From Marinobacter sp. S0848L (GTDB taxonomy: Bacteria > Pseudomonadota > Gammaproteobacteria > Pseudomonadales > Oleiphilaceae): a stretch of 64,000 bases of DNA. This document shows positions 1-8,198 of the stretch, one piece after another. The stretch's first letter is position 1; each line of letters starts with the position of its first letter. The position numbers and the translations under genes were made by a program. The notes under the pieces are model-generated. The model was not told the origin of the DNA. It made no database searches and saw only the letters and a program-made list of their open reading frames with translations. Location of the stretch: positions 62,001-126,000 of the forward strand of contig NZ_JALKAQ010000002.1 of the NCBI RefSeq assembly GCF_023016065.1, given 5' to 3'.

Positions 1-528
1 GCTCATTGGTCGTCCGACGATGTTGGATGCACCCACTATAACGGCGTGTTGGCCTTTGTAGGGGGTGCCGATGGAGTCGAGCAGGGTAATGACTCCGGCG
101 GGTGTGCACGGGCGCAGGGTCGGTTTGCGCTGCATCAGGCGGCCAATGTTAAAAGGGTGGAAGCCATCTACATCTTTGTCTGGGCGAATCTTTACCAGAA
201 TCGGGTCTGCGTCCAGGTGCGAGGGCAGGGGGAGTTGCACGAGAATGCCGTCAATGGCCGGGTTCTCGTTCAATTCGTCTACCAGTGCTTCTAGTGCCTC
301 TTGCGAGGTGTCTTCGGGCAAGTCGTAAGACAATGACATGATGCCCGCTTGTTCGCAGGCTTTGCGTTTGTTGCCCACATAAACGTGTGAGGCGGGGTCA
401 TTGCCGACCAGAATGACCGCCAAACCAGGGGCTCTGAGCCCCTTCTGCTTGCGGGCTTCGACGCCGACAGCAACCTGCTGTCGAACCTGTGCGGCAATTT
501 CTTTTCCTTTAATCAGTGTGGCGCTCAT
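1..528 (-). CDS. folD: FolD, bifunctional methylene-THF dehydrogenase/cyclohydrolase (partial, C-terminus outside window)
   Basis: Read on the minus strand from the ATG at 528-526, this gives about 176 residues of the FolD N-terminal region and runs off the window start. It begins [18 protein letters not shown]. It contains the family signature with [13 protein letters not shown] (the catalytic Tyr-Lys region), [10 protein letters not shown], and near the edge RPCTPAG and the start of the NADP-binding [11 protein letters not shown] motif. FolD interconverts 5,10-methylene-, methenyl- and 10-formyl-tetrahydrofolate in the cytoplasm. It is transcribed away from the tRNA cluster. Nothing looks damaged; the truncation is only the window edge. 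Confidence 0.95.
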   Translation of the reverse strand, partial: MSATLIKGKEIAAQVRQQVAVGVEARKQKGLRAPGLAVILVGNDPASHVYVGNKRKACEQAGIMSLSYDLPEDTSQEALEALVDELNENPAIDGILVQLPLPSHLDADPILVKIRPDKDVDGFHPFNIGRLMQRKPTLRPCTPAGVITLLDSIGTPYKGQHAVIVGASNIVGRPMS

Positions 529-695
529 GTTTCCATCTTGTAGGTTGGGCATGAATAATGGTCTAATAACGAAGGTGAGGCATTGTCTCATGGTTCAGCA
601 TTCTCGCCAACGTAAGTCGGTGGCGTAAATGCTCCTCATAAGAGGGTCATGAGAAGGCGTTTTTAGAATTATCTGAATGATTTTCAAATTCTTTG

Positions 696-724
696 TTGAC
701 GGATGCGAAACTCGAAGGTAATAT
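696..724 (+). promoter_or_regulatory. sigma70-type promoter of the tRNA cluster
   Basis: TTGACG (696-701) and TAATAT (719-724) are separated by exactly 17 bases, close to consensus. A G+C-rich stretch, GCGCGCC, follows the -10 box, as is typical of the discriminator of stringently controlled stable-RNA promoters (family knowledge). The first tRNA begins about 40 bases downstream. Confidence 0.75.
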
Positions 725-764
725 GCGCGCCAACTTTGCTGAAGCACTTGTTGTTCAGTCTTAT

Positions 765-841
765 CGGGGTATAGCGCAGTCTGGTAGCGCGCCTGCTTTG
801 GGAGCAGGATGTCGGGAGTTCGAATCTCTCTACCCCGACCA
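765..841 (+). tRNA. tRNA-Pro (anticodon TGG)
   Basis: This is a 77-base cloverleaf. The acceptor stem CGGGGTA pairs with TACCCCG, the anticodon loop reads CTTTGGGAG with anticodon TGG, the T-arm has GTTCGAATC, and CCA is encoded at 839-841. It is the first gene of a four-tRNA cluster. Confidence 0.95.
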
Positions 842-874
842 TTTTTCTGAATATTCAGGTGGGCGAAAGGTCAA

Positions 875-951
875 GCGCCCGTAGCTCAGCTGGATAGAGC
901 ATCCGCCTTCTAAGCGGATGGTCGCAGGTTCGAGTCCTGCCGGGCGCGCCA
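875..951 (+). tRNA. tRNA-Arg (anticodon TCT)
   Basis: This is a 77-base cloverleaf. The acceptor stem GCGCCCG pairs with CGGGCGC, the anticodon stem-loop CCGCCTTCTAAGCGG carries anticodon TCT, the T-arm has GGTTCGAGTCC, and CCA is encoded. It lies 33 bases after tRNA-Pro, so the two are probably co-transcribed. Confidence 0.95.
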
Positions 952-1015
952 TTAGGCTCTAAGTTCGGTCTGCACCGGGCTCGTCAAACCAGCAAAGTTA
1001 GAGTTAGACAGATTA

Positions 1016-1037
1016 AAGTGCCATCGGGCACTTTTTT
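1016..1037 (+). terminator. terminator-like hairpin between tRNA-Arg and tRNA-His
   Basis: AAGTGCC (1016-1022), a 4-base loop and GGCACTT (1027-1033) form a 7-bp stem that runs into six T residues (1032-1037). It ends only six bases before tRNA-His. No good promoter was seen between it and the next tRNA. It may be a partial terminator or a processing hairpin. Confidence 0.55.
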
Positions 1038-1042
1038 AATGT

Positions 1043-1119
1043 GGTGGACGTAGCTCAGTTGGTAGAGCTCAGGATTGTGACTCCTGCGGTCGAGGGTTCG
1101 AACCCCTTCGTCCACCCCA
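1043..1119 (+). tRNA. tRNA-His (anticodon GTG)
   Basis: The acceptor stem GTGGACG (1044-1050) pairs with CGTCCAC, with the histidine-specific extra G at -1 (1043) opposite C73. The anticodon loop GATTGTGAC gives anticodon GTG. The T-arm has GGTTCGAACCCC and CCA is encoded at 1117-1119. Confidence 0.95.
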
Positions 1120-1176
1120 CTTTTATCTGTTTGCTTGTTTCCGATGGCCTGAGTCCTTCAGGTGTATATCGGGTAT

Positions 1177-1261
1177 GCGAGAGTGGCGGAATTGGTAGAC
1201 GCACTGGATTTAGGTTCCAGCGGGGCGACCCGTGAGAGTTCAAGTCTCTCCTCTCGCACCA
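1177..1261 (+). tRNA. tRNA-Leu (anticodon TAG)
   Basis: This is an 85-base class II tRNA. The acceptor stem GCGAGAG pairs with CTCTCGC, the anticodon loop GATTTAGGT gives anticodon TAG, the variable arm is long (around CGGGGCGACCCG), the T-arm has GTTCAAGTC, and CCA is encoded at 1259-1261. Confidence 0.95.
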
Positions 1262-1400
1262 TCCTTCTTGGATTTTCTGTTTAAAACCCCTCTGTTTTAC
1301 GTTTCTTGCTGAAATCATGCTGTTAAACCGTCATTCTGGTCGGCGCAGTGATTCTCTCGGCAGGGTAAACCGTGATAAACTACCGGCTTTTAATTTTGCG

Positions 1401-1439
1401 TCCCGCTAGAGTGCTTCGCTCTTATCGGGATTTGGTTTT
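1401..1439 (+). terminator. possible terminator of the tRNA cluster
   Basis: TCCCG (1401-1405) can pair with CGGGA (1426-1430), with an inner GAG/CTC pairing around a TGCTTCG loop. A T-rich tract (TTTGGTTTT) follows. The stem is imperfect, with a mismatch and a bulge, so the call is tentative. It lies between tRNA-Leu and tig. Confidence 0.4.
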
Positions 1440-1481
1440 AATTTTCATTCACATACAGAATCTGTAATTCGAGGATCTTCC

Positions 1482-2786
1482 ATGCAAGTGTCTGTTGAAA
1501 CGACCTCTAACATCGAACGTCGCATGACGATTGGTGTGCCCGCCCAGGAAATTGACCAGGCGGTTCAGAAACGCCTACAGGAAACCGCTCGCACTGTTCG
1601 CTTGAACGGTTTCCGTCCAGGCAAGGTGCCCATGAGCGTGGTTAAGCGTCGTTTCGGTGACAGCATCCGTCAGGAAATCGTTGGCGAAGTAATGCGCGAC
1701 AACTACATTAAGGCGCTGCAGGAGCAGGACATCAATCCAGCGGGATGGCCTCAGTTTGAGCCGAAAACCATGGAAGAGGGCAAAGACCTCGAATTCGTGG
1801 CCGTGTTTGAAGTGCTGCCGGAAATCGAACTGGGCGACCTGAGCAAGATCAAAGTTGAAAAGCCTGTCGCTGAAGTAGCTGACAAAGACATCGACACCAT
1901 GATCGATAACCTGCGTCGTCAGCAGGCTCCTATGAAAGAAGTTAAGCGCAAGTCCAAGAATAAGGACGTTGTGACCATCGACTTCAAGGGCACTATCGAC
2001 GGTGAAGAGTTTGAAGGTGGCGCCGCTGAAGGCCACCGTCTGACTCTGGGTTCTGGTCAGATGATCCCGGGCTTCGAGAAGGCGATCGTTGGCGGTAAGA
2101 CCGGCGAAGAGTTCGATATCGAAGTGACCTTCCCCGAGGACTACCACAACGAAGATCTGGCGGGTAAGCCGGCTACCTTCGCTATCAAGGTTCATAAAGT
2201 AGAAGAGCCTCAGCTGCCAGAGCTGAACGCCGAGTTCTTCCAGAAGTTTGGTATCGAAGCCGAAGACGAAGCCGGATTCCGTGAAGAAGTTAAAAAGAAC
2301 ATGGAGCGCGAGTTGAAGCAAGCCGTATCCAACAAGGTCAAGAATGACGTTGTTGAAGGTCTGCTGGAAACAACCGAGCTGGACGTTCCCTCTTCTTTGG
2401 TTGATCAGGAAATCGATCGTCTGCGCCAGGAAGCCGTTCAGCGCTTTGGTGGTCAGGTAGACTTCCAGCAGTTGCCGAAGGAAATCTTTGAAGAGCAGGC
2501 TCAGCGTCGCGTTAAGACTGGTCTGTTGTTCCAGGAAGTGGTTAAAGCTAACGATCTGAAAGCCGACGCGGCGAAAGTAGATGAAAAGATTCAGGAAATC
2601 GCGTCTACTTATGAGCAGCCAGAAGAAGTCGTTGCTCACTTTAACAGCAACCAGGAGCAGAAGACTCAGGTAGAGTCGGTTGTTCTGGAAGAGGCGGTTG
2701 TTGATTTGGTGCTGGAGCAGGCCAAAGTGAAAGAAAAGAAAATGAAGTACGAAGAAGCCGTCAAAGCTGGCCAGGCCCAGCGCTGA
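1482..2786 (+). CDS. tig: Trigger factor, ribosome-associated chaperone
   Basis: A 434-residue protein, the usual trigger factor length. The ribosome-docking signature GFRPGKVP is at residues 43-50 of the N-terminal domain. An FKBP-type peptidyl-prolyl isomerase domain spans about 161-245 (DFKGTIDGEEFEGG, MIPGFEKAIVG), followed by the helical chaperone domain to the acidic/basic C-terminus. It binds nascent chains at the ribosomal exit tunnel. The ATG is preceded by GAGGATC. The order tig-clpP-clpX-lon-hupB-ppiD matches the well-known gammaproteobacterial arrangement. It is followed by two successive hairpins, the second a classical terminator. Confidence 0.98.
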   Translation: MQVSVETTSNIERRMTIGVPAQEIDQAVQKRLQETARTVRLNGFRPGKVPMSVVKRRFGDSIRQEIVGEVMRDNYIKALQEQDINPAGWPQFEPKTMEEGKDLEFVAVFEVLPEIELGDLSKIKVEKPVAEVADKDIDTMIDNLRRQQAPMKEVKRKSKNKDVVTIDFKGTIDGEEFEGGAAEGHRLTLGSGQMIPGFEKAIVGGKTGEEFDIEVTFPEDYHNEDLAGKPATFAIKVHKVEEPQLPELNAEFFQKFGIEAEDEAGFREEVKKNMERELKQAVSNKVKNDVVEGLLETTELDVPSSLVDQEIDRLRQEAVQRFGGQVDFQQLPKEIFEEQAQRRVKTGLLFQEVVKANDLKADAAKVDEKIQEIASTYEQPEEVVAHFNSNQEQKTQVESVVLEEAVVDLVLEQAKVKEKKMKYEEAVKAGQAQR

Positions 2787-2817
2787 TCGCTCGGGCATAG
2801 CCCGAGTCGCTTTCTGG

Positions 2818-2843
2818 AAACAGCCGGTGTATCCGGCTGTTTT
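2818..2843 (+). terminator. Rho-independent terminator after tig
   Basis: AAACAGCCGG (2818-2827) and CCGGCTGTTT (2833-2842) form a 10-bp stem with a 5-base loop and end in a T run. Another small hairpin, CTCGGGC/GCCCGAG, lies just before it at 2790-2806. Confidence 0.85.
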
Positions 2844-2948
2844 CATCTGGGCTCACTGCTGGCAAAGTATAAGGGTATCTTGGCTTTATATTTCGGATAT
2901 CCTGCAGCAGGAGTCCTTGCCCAATGTCTTTAAGGAGTTCAGGCACAC

Positions 2949-3584
2949 ATGACGCAAAAACCGTTTGATGGTCCAACAATGATAACGAGCGCCGGTCTGG
3001 TGCCGATGGTAATCGAACAGACGGCACGCGGAGAGCGGTCCTTCGACATTTATTCGCGCCTTCTGAAAGAGCGGGTAATATTTCTTGTCGGTCAAGTAGA
3101 AGATCACATGGCCAATCTGGTCGTAGCTCAGTTGTTGTTCCTGGAGTCCGAAAACCCGGATAAGGATATTCATCTGTACATCAACAGCCCAGGCGGCTCA
3201 GTGACCGCGGGTATGTCGATTTACGATACCATGCAGTTTATCAAGCCGGATGTAGCTACCTTGTGCATTGGCCAGGCGGCCAGCATGGGTGCCTTTCTTC
3301 TTGCCGGCGGCGCTGAAGGCAAGCGTGCGTGCCTACCAAACTCCCGCGTCATGATCCATCAACCACTGGGTGGGTATCAGGGCCAGGCGACGGATATCGA
3401 AATTCACACTCGTGAAATTCTGAAGATCCGCAACACCCTGAATACGATTTTGGCGCACCATACCGGCCAAGACCTGGAAACCATTGCCCGCGACACCGAT
3501 CGCGACAACTTTATGGACCCTGGTCAGGCGAAAGAGTACGGGCTAATCGATACAGTACTTGATAAGCGCGTACCGAATAACTAA
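2949..3584 (+). CDS. clpP: ClpP, ATP-dependent Clp protease proteolytic subunit
   Basis: A 211-residue serine peptidase of family S14. The catalytic triad is visible: Ser112 in GQAASMGAF, His137 in MIHQPLGG and Asp186 in DTDRDNFM. The oxyanion region INSPGGSV lies near residues 78-85. A short N-terminal stretch precedes the mature start expected by analogy with E. coli ClpP. It assembles as a double heptameric ring and degrades substrates fed by ClpX (next gene) and ClpA (at 62291 in this window). AAGGAG lies before the ATG. The gap to clpX is 76 bases, consistent with one operon. Confidence 0.98.
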   Translation: MTQKPFDGPTMITSAGLVPMVIEQTARGERSFDIYSRLLKERVIFLVGQVEDHMANLVVAQLLFLESENPDKDIHLYINSPGGSVTAGMSIYDTMQFIKPDVATLCIGQAASMGAFLLAGGAEGKRACLPNSRVMIHQPLGGYQGQATDIEIHTREILKIRNTLNTILAHHTGQDLETIARDTDRDNFMDPGQAKEYGLIDTVLDKRVPNN

Positions 3585-3660
3585 TACTGAAAGTCATCGC
3601 ATCACCCTTGGCCTGCGTATTTAAAGTTTCGGCAGGCCAACGAAGAACAGAGGTATTTCA

Positions 3661-4944
3661 ATGGCAGATGAAAGAAACGGCAGAGGCGACGATAACGGCA
3701 AGTTGCTTTACTGCTCGTTTTGCGGAAAGAGCCAGCATGAAGTCCGTAAGCTCATCGCAGGGCCCTCGGTTTTCATCTGCGACGAGTGTGTGGATCTGTG
3801 CAACGACATTATTCGCGAAGAAATCCAGGAGAATGCCCAGGAGGAAGCGAGTGATCGCCTTCCCGTGCCGGCAGAGATCCGGGATACGCTGAACGAATAT
3901 GTGATTGGGCAAGATCGCGCCAAGATCGTTCTGGCTGTTGCCGTCTACAACCACTACAAGCGCTTGCGTTACGGCGAAGGTAAAAGCGATGTTGAGCTGG
4001 GCAAGAGTAACATTCTGCTGATTGGTCCGACCGGTAGCGGTAAGACCTTGTTGGCTGAAACTCTGGCTCGTACATTGAATGTACCTTTCACTATTGCGGA
4101 TGCAACCACCCTGACCGAAGCCGGTTATGTTGGCGAGGATGTTGAAAACATCATCCAGAAGCTGCTGCAAAAGTGTGACTACGACGTAGAAAAGGCTCAG
4201 CGCGGGATTGTTTACATCGACGAAATCGACAAGATTTCCCGGAAGTCCGATAACCCGTCGATCACCCGAGACGTGTCGGGTGAGGGCGTGCAGCAGGCGT
4301 TGCTGAAGCTGATTGAAGGTACGGTTGCTTCGGTGCCTCCCCAGGGCGGACGAAAGCATCCTCAGCAGGAGTTTCTGCAGGTAGATACCGGAAATATCCT
4401 GTTTATCTGTGGTGGCGCTTTTGCCGGACTGGAAAAGGTGATTCAGGAGCGCTCCGAGCGTAGCTCGATTGGTTTTTCCGCTACCGTGAAGAGCCAGGAC
4501 GACAGTAAGAGCGCCGGCGATATCATTCAGGACGTAGAAACGGAAGATCTGGTTAAGTTCGGTCTGATTCCGGAGTTTGTGGGTCGTTTGCCTGTTGTGG
4601 CGACACTCACAGAGCTGGACGAAGACGCGCTGGTTCAGATTCTGACGGAACCCAAGAACGCCTTGACCAAACAGTACCAGAAGCTGTTTGATCTTGAGGG
4701 TGTTGAACTGGATTTCCGCGAAGATGCGCTGCGCGCGGTTGCCCGTCAGGCCATGTCTCGCAAAACAGGTGCACGAGGGTTGCGCTCTATTATGGAAGCG
4801 ACCTTGTTGGATACCATGTATCAGATTCCGTCTGAAACCGACGTGTCGAAAGTGGTGGTCGATGAGAGCGTGATCAACGGTGAATCAGAGCCGTTCAAGA
4901 TCTACGCGAACAGCGATCATGCCAAGGCAGCATCCGAAGACTGA
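3661..4944 (+). CDS. clpX: ClpX, ATP-dependent unfoldase subunit of ClpXP
   Basis: A 427-residue AAA+ protein. The N-terminal zinc-binding domain has Cys18, Cys21, Cys40 and Cys43. Walker A, GPTGSGKT, is at 122-129 and Walker B, IVYIDEID, at 183-190. ClpX unfolds tagged proteins and threads them into ClpP. The length is normal for the family. The start is supported by GAGG eight bases before the ATG. A 6-bp hairpin sits directly after the stop codon and a strong terminator follows. Confidence 0.98.
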   Translation: MADERNGRGDDNGKLLYCSFCGKSQHEVRKLIAGPSVFICDECVDLCNDIIREEIQENAQEEASDRLPVPAEIRDTLNEYVIGQDRAKIVLAVAVYNHYKRLRYGEGKSDVELGKSNILLIGPTGSGKTLLAETLARTLNVPFTIADATTLTEAGYVGEDVENIIQKLLQKCDYDVEKAQRGIVYIDEIDKISRKSDNPSITRDVSGEGVQQALLKLIEGTVASVPPQGGRKHPQQEFLQVDTGNILFICGGAFAGLEKVIQERSERSSIGFSATVKSQDDSKSAGDIIQDVETEDLVKFGLIPEFVGRLPVVATLTELDEDALVQILTEPKNALTKQYQKLFDLEGVELDFREDALRAVARQAMSRKTGARGLRSIMEATLLDTMYQIPSETDVSKVVVDESVINGESEPFKIYANSDHAKAASED

Positions 4945-4976
4945 CTTTCGCGACTGACGAAAGATCGGTTACCTGG

Positions 4977-5001
4977 AAAGGGGCGTTCAACGCCCCTTTT
5001 T
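4977..5001 (+). terminator. Rho-independent terminator after clpX
   Basis: AAAGGGGCG (4977-4985) and CGCCCCTTT (4991-4999) form a 9-bp stem with a TTCAA loop, followed by further T residues. A preceding small hairpin, CTTTCG/CGAAAG, is at 4945-4963. Confidence 0.9.
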
Positions 5002-5049
5002 CATGGCTGTTGATAAATAGCCCGCCAAGAATTTTACCCCGCATAAAGA

Positions 5050-5076
5050 TTGCAATTTTCGTCTGCGCCCCAATGA
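5050..5076 (+). promoter_or_regulatory. possible heat-shock (sigma32-type) promoter of lon
   Basis: TTGCAA (5050-5055) followed 12 bases later by CCCCAATGA (5068-5076) resembles the sigma32 pattern CTTGAAA...CCCCATNTA. The ATG of lon is about 40 bases downstream. The -35 half is weak. lon is a heat-shock gene in E. coli. Confidence 0.35.
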
Positions 5077-5116
5077 TGGGTGATATGCTGAATAAAATGC
5101 TTTCAGAGGATTCTCT

Positions 5117-7534
5117 ATGACCCTTATATCCGAAGAAACTGTGCAAGAATATCCGCTGCTTCCGCTTCGCGATGTGGTGGTGTTTCCGCACATGGTGGTG
5201 CCACTGTTTGTAGGACGCGAGAAGTCCATTCAGGCACTCGAAGCCGCGATGGAGGGTAGCAAAGAGATTTTGTTGGTTGCACAGAAAGATGCAGCCACAG
5301 ACGAGCCAGGCTCGGCCGACGTGTTCGAAATGGGCACCTTGGCCACCGTGCTACAGATGCTGCGCTTGCCGGACGGTACCGTTAAGGTGCTGGTCGAAGG
5401 TAATGCCCGCGCCAGTATTTCCGGCATCGAAGAAGGTGATTACCTCACCGCCGGCGCCGTGTTGATGGACGAAGATCAATTGCCTGAGCGCGAGCAGAGC
5501 GTATTGATCAAGACCCTGCAGGGTGAGTTCGAGAAATATGTGAAACTCTCCAAAAAAGTGCCGTCTGAAGTCTCTAATTCCCTGACCGGTATTAACGAGA
5601 TTGATCGCTTGGTGGACACCATGGCGGCTCATCTCGATATGCAGATTCCTGAAAAGCAGGAGCTTCTGGAAGCGCTTGATGTTCGGAAGCGAGTTGATTT
5701 GTTGCTGGGCAAACTGGACAGCGAAACCGATTTAATTGAAGTTGAAAAGCGCATCCGTGGCCGCGTGAAAAAGCAGATGGAGCGGAGCCAGCGCGAGTAT
5801 TACCTGAACGAGCAAATGAAGGCTATCCAGAAAGAGATGGGTCAGCTCGGTGAAGGGAACAACGACTTCGAAGAACTCGAGCAAAAGCTGGAAGAAGCCG
5901 GGTTGCCCGAAGAAGCTCGCAAAAAGACCGAGGCCGAGCTGAACAAATTGAAGATGATGTCGCCCATGTCTGCCGAAGCAACGGTGGTTCGCGGCTACAT
6001 CGACTGGATGCTGGCGGTGCCCTGGAAAAAGCGTAGCCGGGTTCGCCACGATCTCGAGAAAGCCCGTGAGATTCTGGACAAAGACCACTATGGTCTGGAC
6101 GAAGTCAAAAAGCGGATTCTTGAATATCTGGCGGTTCAAAGCCGCGTCAAGAAGGTAAAAGGGCCAGTCTTGTGTTTGGTGGGGCCTCCCGGTGTCGGTA
6201 AGACCTCTCTCGGTCAGTCCATTGCCAAAGCAACCAACCGTAAGTACACCCGGATGGCGTTGGGTGGTGTTCGCGATGAAGCCGAGATTCGCGGGCACCG
6301 CAAAACCTATATTGGTGCGTTGCCGGGTAAATTGCTGCAGAAGCTTTCGAAGGTTGGCGTGAAGAACCCGCTGTTCCTGTTCGACGAGATCGACAAGATG
6401 GGGATGGATCATCGCGGTGATCCGGCTTCCGCGCTGCTGGAAGTACTGGATCCCGAGCAGAACCACACCTTTAACGACCATTACCTTGAAGTGGATTACG
6501 ACCTTTCCGATGTCATGTTCGTGTGCACCTCGAACTCTATGGACATACCGCCGGCGTTGCTGGACCGGATGGAGATCATCCGTATCCCGGGCTATACCGA
6601 GGATGAAAAGGTCAATATCGCGCTCCGTTACCTGTTGCCCAAGCAGATTGTGGCAAACGGCCTGCGTAAGAATGAGCTGGAGATGCCCGAAGAAACCTTA
6701 CGGGATCTGATTCGGTACTACACGCGAGAAGCAGGGGTTCGTGGGTTGGAGCGTGAAATCGCTAAAATCTGCCGTAAGGTCGTCCGTGAGCACGTAGAAA
6801 GCAGCGACAAAGCTTCAGTGACCATTACCCCGGATATGTTGGAAGACTACTCGGGAGTCAAGAAATTCAAGTACGGTCTAGCTGAAGAGAGTAACCAGAT
6901 TGGCCAGGTTACCGGTTTGGCATGGACTCAGGTTGGCGGTGAATTACTGACGATCGAGTGTGCATTAACCCCGGGCAAAGGTCGGGTTGTGAAGACCGGC
7001 TCGCTGGGTGATGTGATGCAAGAGTCCATCCAAACGGCTTTGACGGTGGTCAGAAGTCGTGCAACCGGGCTTGGTGTTGCCGACGATTTTCATGAAAAAC
7101 ACGACTTGCACGTACACGTACCGGAAGGCGCAACGCCAAAAGATGGTCCGAGTGCGGGTATCGGGATGTGCACAGCGCTTGTTTCTTCACTCACGAAAAT
7201 TCCGGTTCGTGGGGACGTTGCGATGACCGGTGAGATCACCCTGAGAGGCCGTGTACTGCCGATTGGCGGGCTGAAAGAGAAGCTCTTGGCGGCCCATCGA
7301 GGGGGCATCAAGACCGTTCTGATTCCAGACGAAAATGTCCGTGATCTCAAAGAGATACCGGAGAATATAAAGGAATCGCTCGAAATCAAGCCGGTTAAAT
7401 GGATAGACGAAGTGCTCGATATCGCGCTGGCTTATCCTCCCGAGCCGAGAGCAGAGAAGGGCGACGAAAACACGTCTTCTGCCAAGAGCGGCGACGATTC
7501 CAATGATGCTGCAGAGCGCATAAATACACATTAA
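5117..7534 (+). CDS. lon: Lon, ATP-dependent protease La
   Basis: An 805-residue Lon protease. The N-terminal substrate-recognition domain spans about 1-200 and includes [13 protein letters not shown] coiled-coil region lies around 210-280. Walker A, GPPGVGKT, is at 356-363 and Walker B, LFDEID, ends at 426. The catalytic dyad is Ser679 (GPSAG) and Lys722 (GGLKEK), the same numbers as in E. coli Lon. The C-terminal tail is rich in Glu, Asp and Ser. It degrades misfolded and regulatory proteins. The ATG follows AGAGGA. It has its own promoter region after the clpX terminator. Confidence 0.98.
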   Translation: MTLISEETVQEYPLLPLRDVVVFPHMVVPLFVGREKSIQALEAAMEGSKEILLVAQKDAATDEPGSADVFEMGTLATVLQMLRLPDGTVKVLVEGNARASISGIEEGDYLTAGAVLMDEDQLPEREQSVLIKTLQGEFEKYVKLSKKVPSEVSNSLTGINEIDRLVDTMAAHLDMQIPEKQELLEALDVRKRVDLLLGKLDSETDLIEVEKRIRGRVKKQMERSQREYYLNEQMKAIQKEMGQLGEGNNDFEELEQKLEEAGLPEEARKKTEAELNKLKMMSPMSAEATVVRGYIDWMLAVPWKKRSRVRHDLEKAREILDKDHYGLDEVKKRILEYLAVQSRVKKVKGPVLCLVGPPGVGKTSLGQSIAKATNRKYTRMALGGVRDEAEIRGHRKTYIGALPGKLLQKLSKVGVKNPLFLFDEIDKMGMDHRGDPASALLEVLDPEQNHTFNDHYLEVDYDLSDVMFVCTSNSMDIPPALLDRMEIIRIPGYTEDEKVNIALRYLLPKQIVANGLRKNELEMPEETLRDLIRYYTREAGVRGLEREIAKICRKVVREHVESSDKASVTITPDMLEDYSGVKKFKYGLAEESNQIGQVTGLAWTQVGGELLTIECALTPGKGRVVKTGSLGDVMQESIQTALTVVRSRATGLGVADDFHEKHDLHVHVPEGATPKDGPSAGIGMCTALVSSLTKIPVRGDVAMTGEITLRGRVLPIGGLKEKLLAAHRGGIKTVLIPDENVRDLKEIPENIKESLEIKPVKWIDEVLDIALAYPPEPRAEKGDENTSSAKSGDDSNDAAERINTH

Positions 7535-7549
7535 ACACTGGATGAGTTG

Positions 7550-7579
7550 TTGACATGCCGGAGAGCCCATTGGTATAAC
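7550..7579 (+). promoter_or_regulatory. sigma70-type promoter of hupB
   Basis: TTGACA (7550-7555, a perfect -35) and TATAAC (7574-7579) are separated by 18 bases, with TGG before the -10. This predicts a leader of roughly 185 bases before the hupB start. The -10 lies at the edge of the left arm of an inverted repeat. Confidence 0.65.
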
Positions 7580-7615
7580 TGTTTCGCCGTGAAGCAGCCA
7601 ATACCAAGGGCTCCC
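7560..7615. repeat. long inverted repeat between lon and hupB
   Basis: GGAGAGCCCATTGGTAT (7560-7576) is nearly the reverse complement of ATACCAAGGGCTCCC (7601-7615), with two single-base bulges. The left arm overlaps the hupB promoter -10 box. No T run follows, so it does not look like a terminator. Confidence 0.6.
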
Positions 7616-7771
7616 GCGCAGTATGTGCCTATTCCAAACACCGGTTAATCGCCGCAAGGAATAATAATAGTGAAGAATGGAATTCTCCGACCGCTTATGC
7701 GATAGTCGTGAGCGTCCGCGAAAAACAAACCAACCTATAACATCTTCAACCTGACATCGAAGGGGTTTAGT

Positions 7772-8044
7772 GTGAACAAGTCCGAACTGATTGATGCAAT
7801 TGCAGAATCCGCAGATATTTCCAAAGCTGCAGCTGGCCGTGCGCTGGATGCTATGACAAACACCATCACTGGTGCTCTGAAGAATGACGATCAGGTTACT
7901 CTGATTGGCTTTGGTACCTTCTCTGTGAAAGAGCGTGCCGCTCGTACCGGTCGCAACCCGCAGACTGGCGCTGAGATCAAAATTCCGGCCTCTAAAGTGC
8001 CTGGATTCAAGGCAGGCAAGGCCCTGAAAGACGCTGTTAAGTAA
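7772..8044 (+). CDS. hupB: HU-beta-type nucleoid protein
   Basis: A 90-residue histone-like DNA-binding protein that matches HU throughout: [18 protein letters not shown], the [13 protein letters not shown] segment, and the DNA-binding arm with [20 protein letters not shown]. It starts with GTG, preceded by GAAGGGG about ten bases upstream. HU dimers bend DNA and organise the nucleoid. The place between lon and ppiD is conserved in gammaproteobacteria. After the stop lies a 13-bp hairpin (8057-8084) and then a terminator. Confidence 0.97.
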   Translation: MNKSELIDAIAESADISKAAAGRALDAMTNTITGALKNDDQVTLIGFGTFSVKERAARTGRNPQTGAEIKIPASKVPGFKAGKALKDAVK

Positions 8045-8093
8045 TAGCTCTTTCTCTGGCAGCTTCCGCTGGCGGGAGTTGCCATAAGAATTC

Positions 8094-8124
8094 AAGGCGC
8101 ATTCCGATCAGGGTGCGCCTTTTT
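8094..8124 (+). terminator. Rho-independent terminator after hupB
   Basis: AAGGCGCA and TGCGCCTT form an 8-bp stem ending in five T residues. The separate strong hairpin 8057-8084 (TGGCA...TGCCA, 13 pairs including two G-T wobbles, almost no loop) precedes it. Confidence 0.85.
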
Positions 8125-8198
8125 ACGTTAAAGGCAGCCGGGGCTACAGCTCACACAATAATCACCAGCACGACCTTGAACAGGGATTCAGAACTAAC

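Noticed and set aside
1575-2846. 423-codon open frame antisense to tig
   Set aside because: It mirrors the tig codons, has no recognisable motif and no promoter or ribosome-binding site. High-GC-third-position genes often leave antisense frames open.
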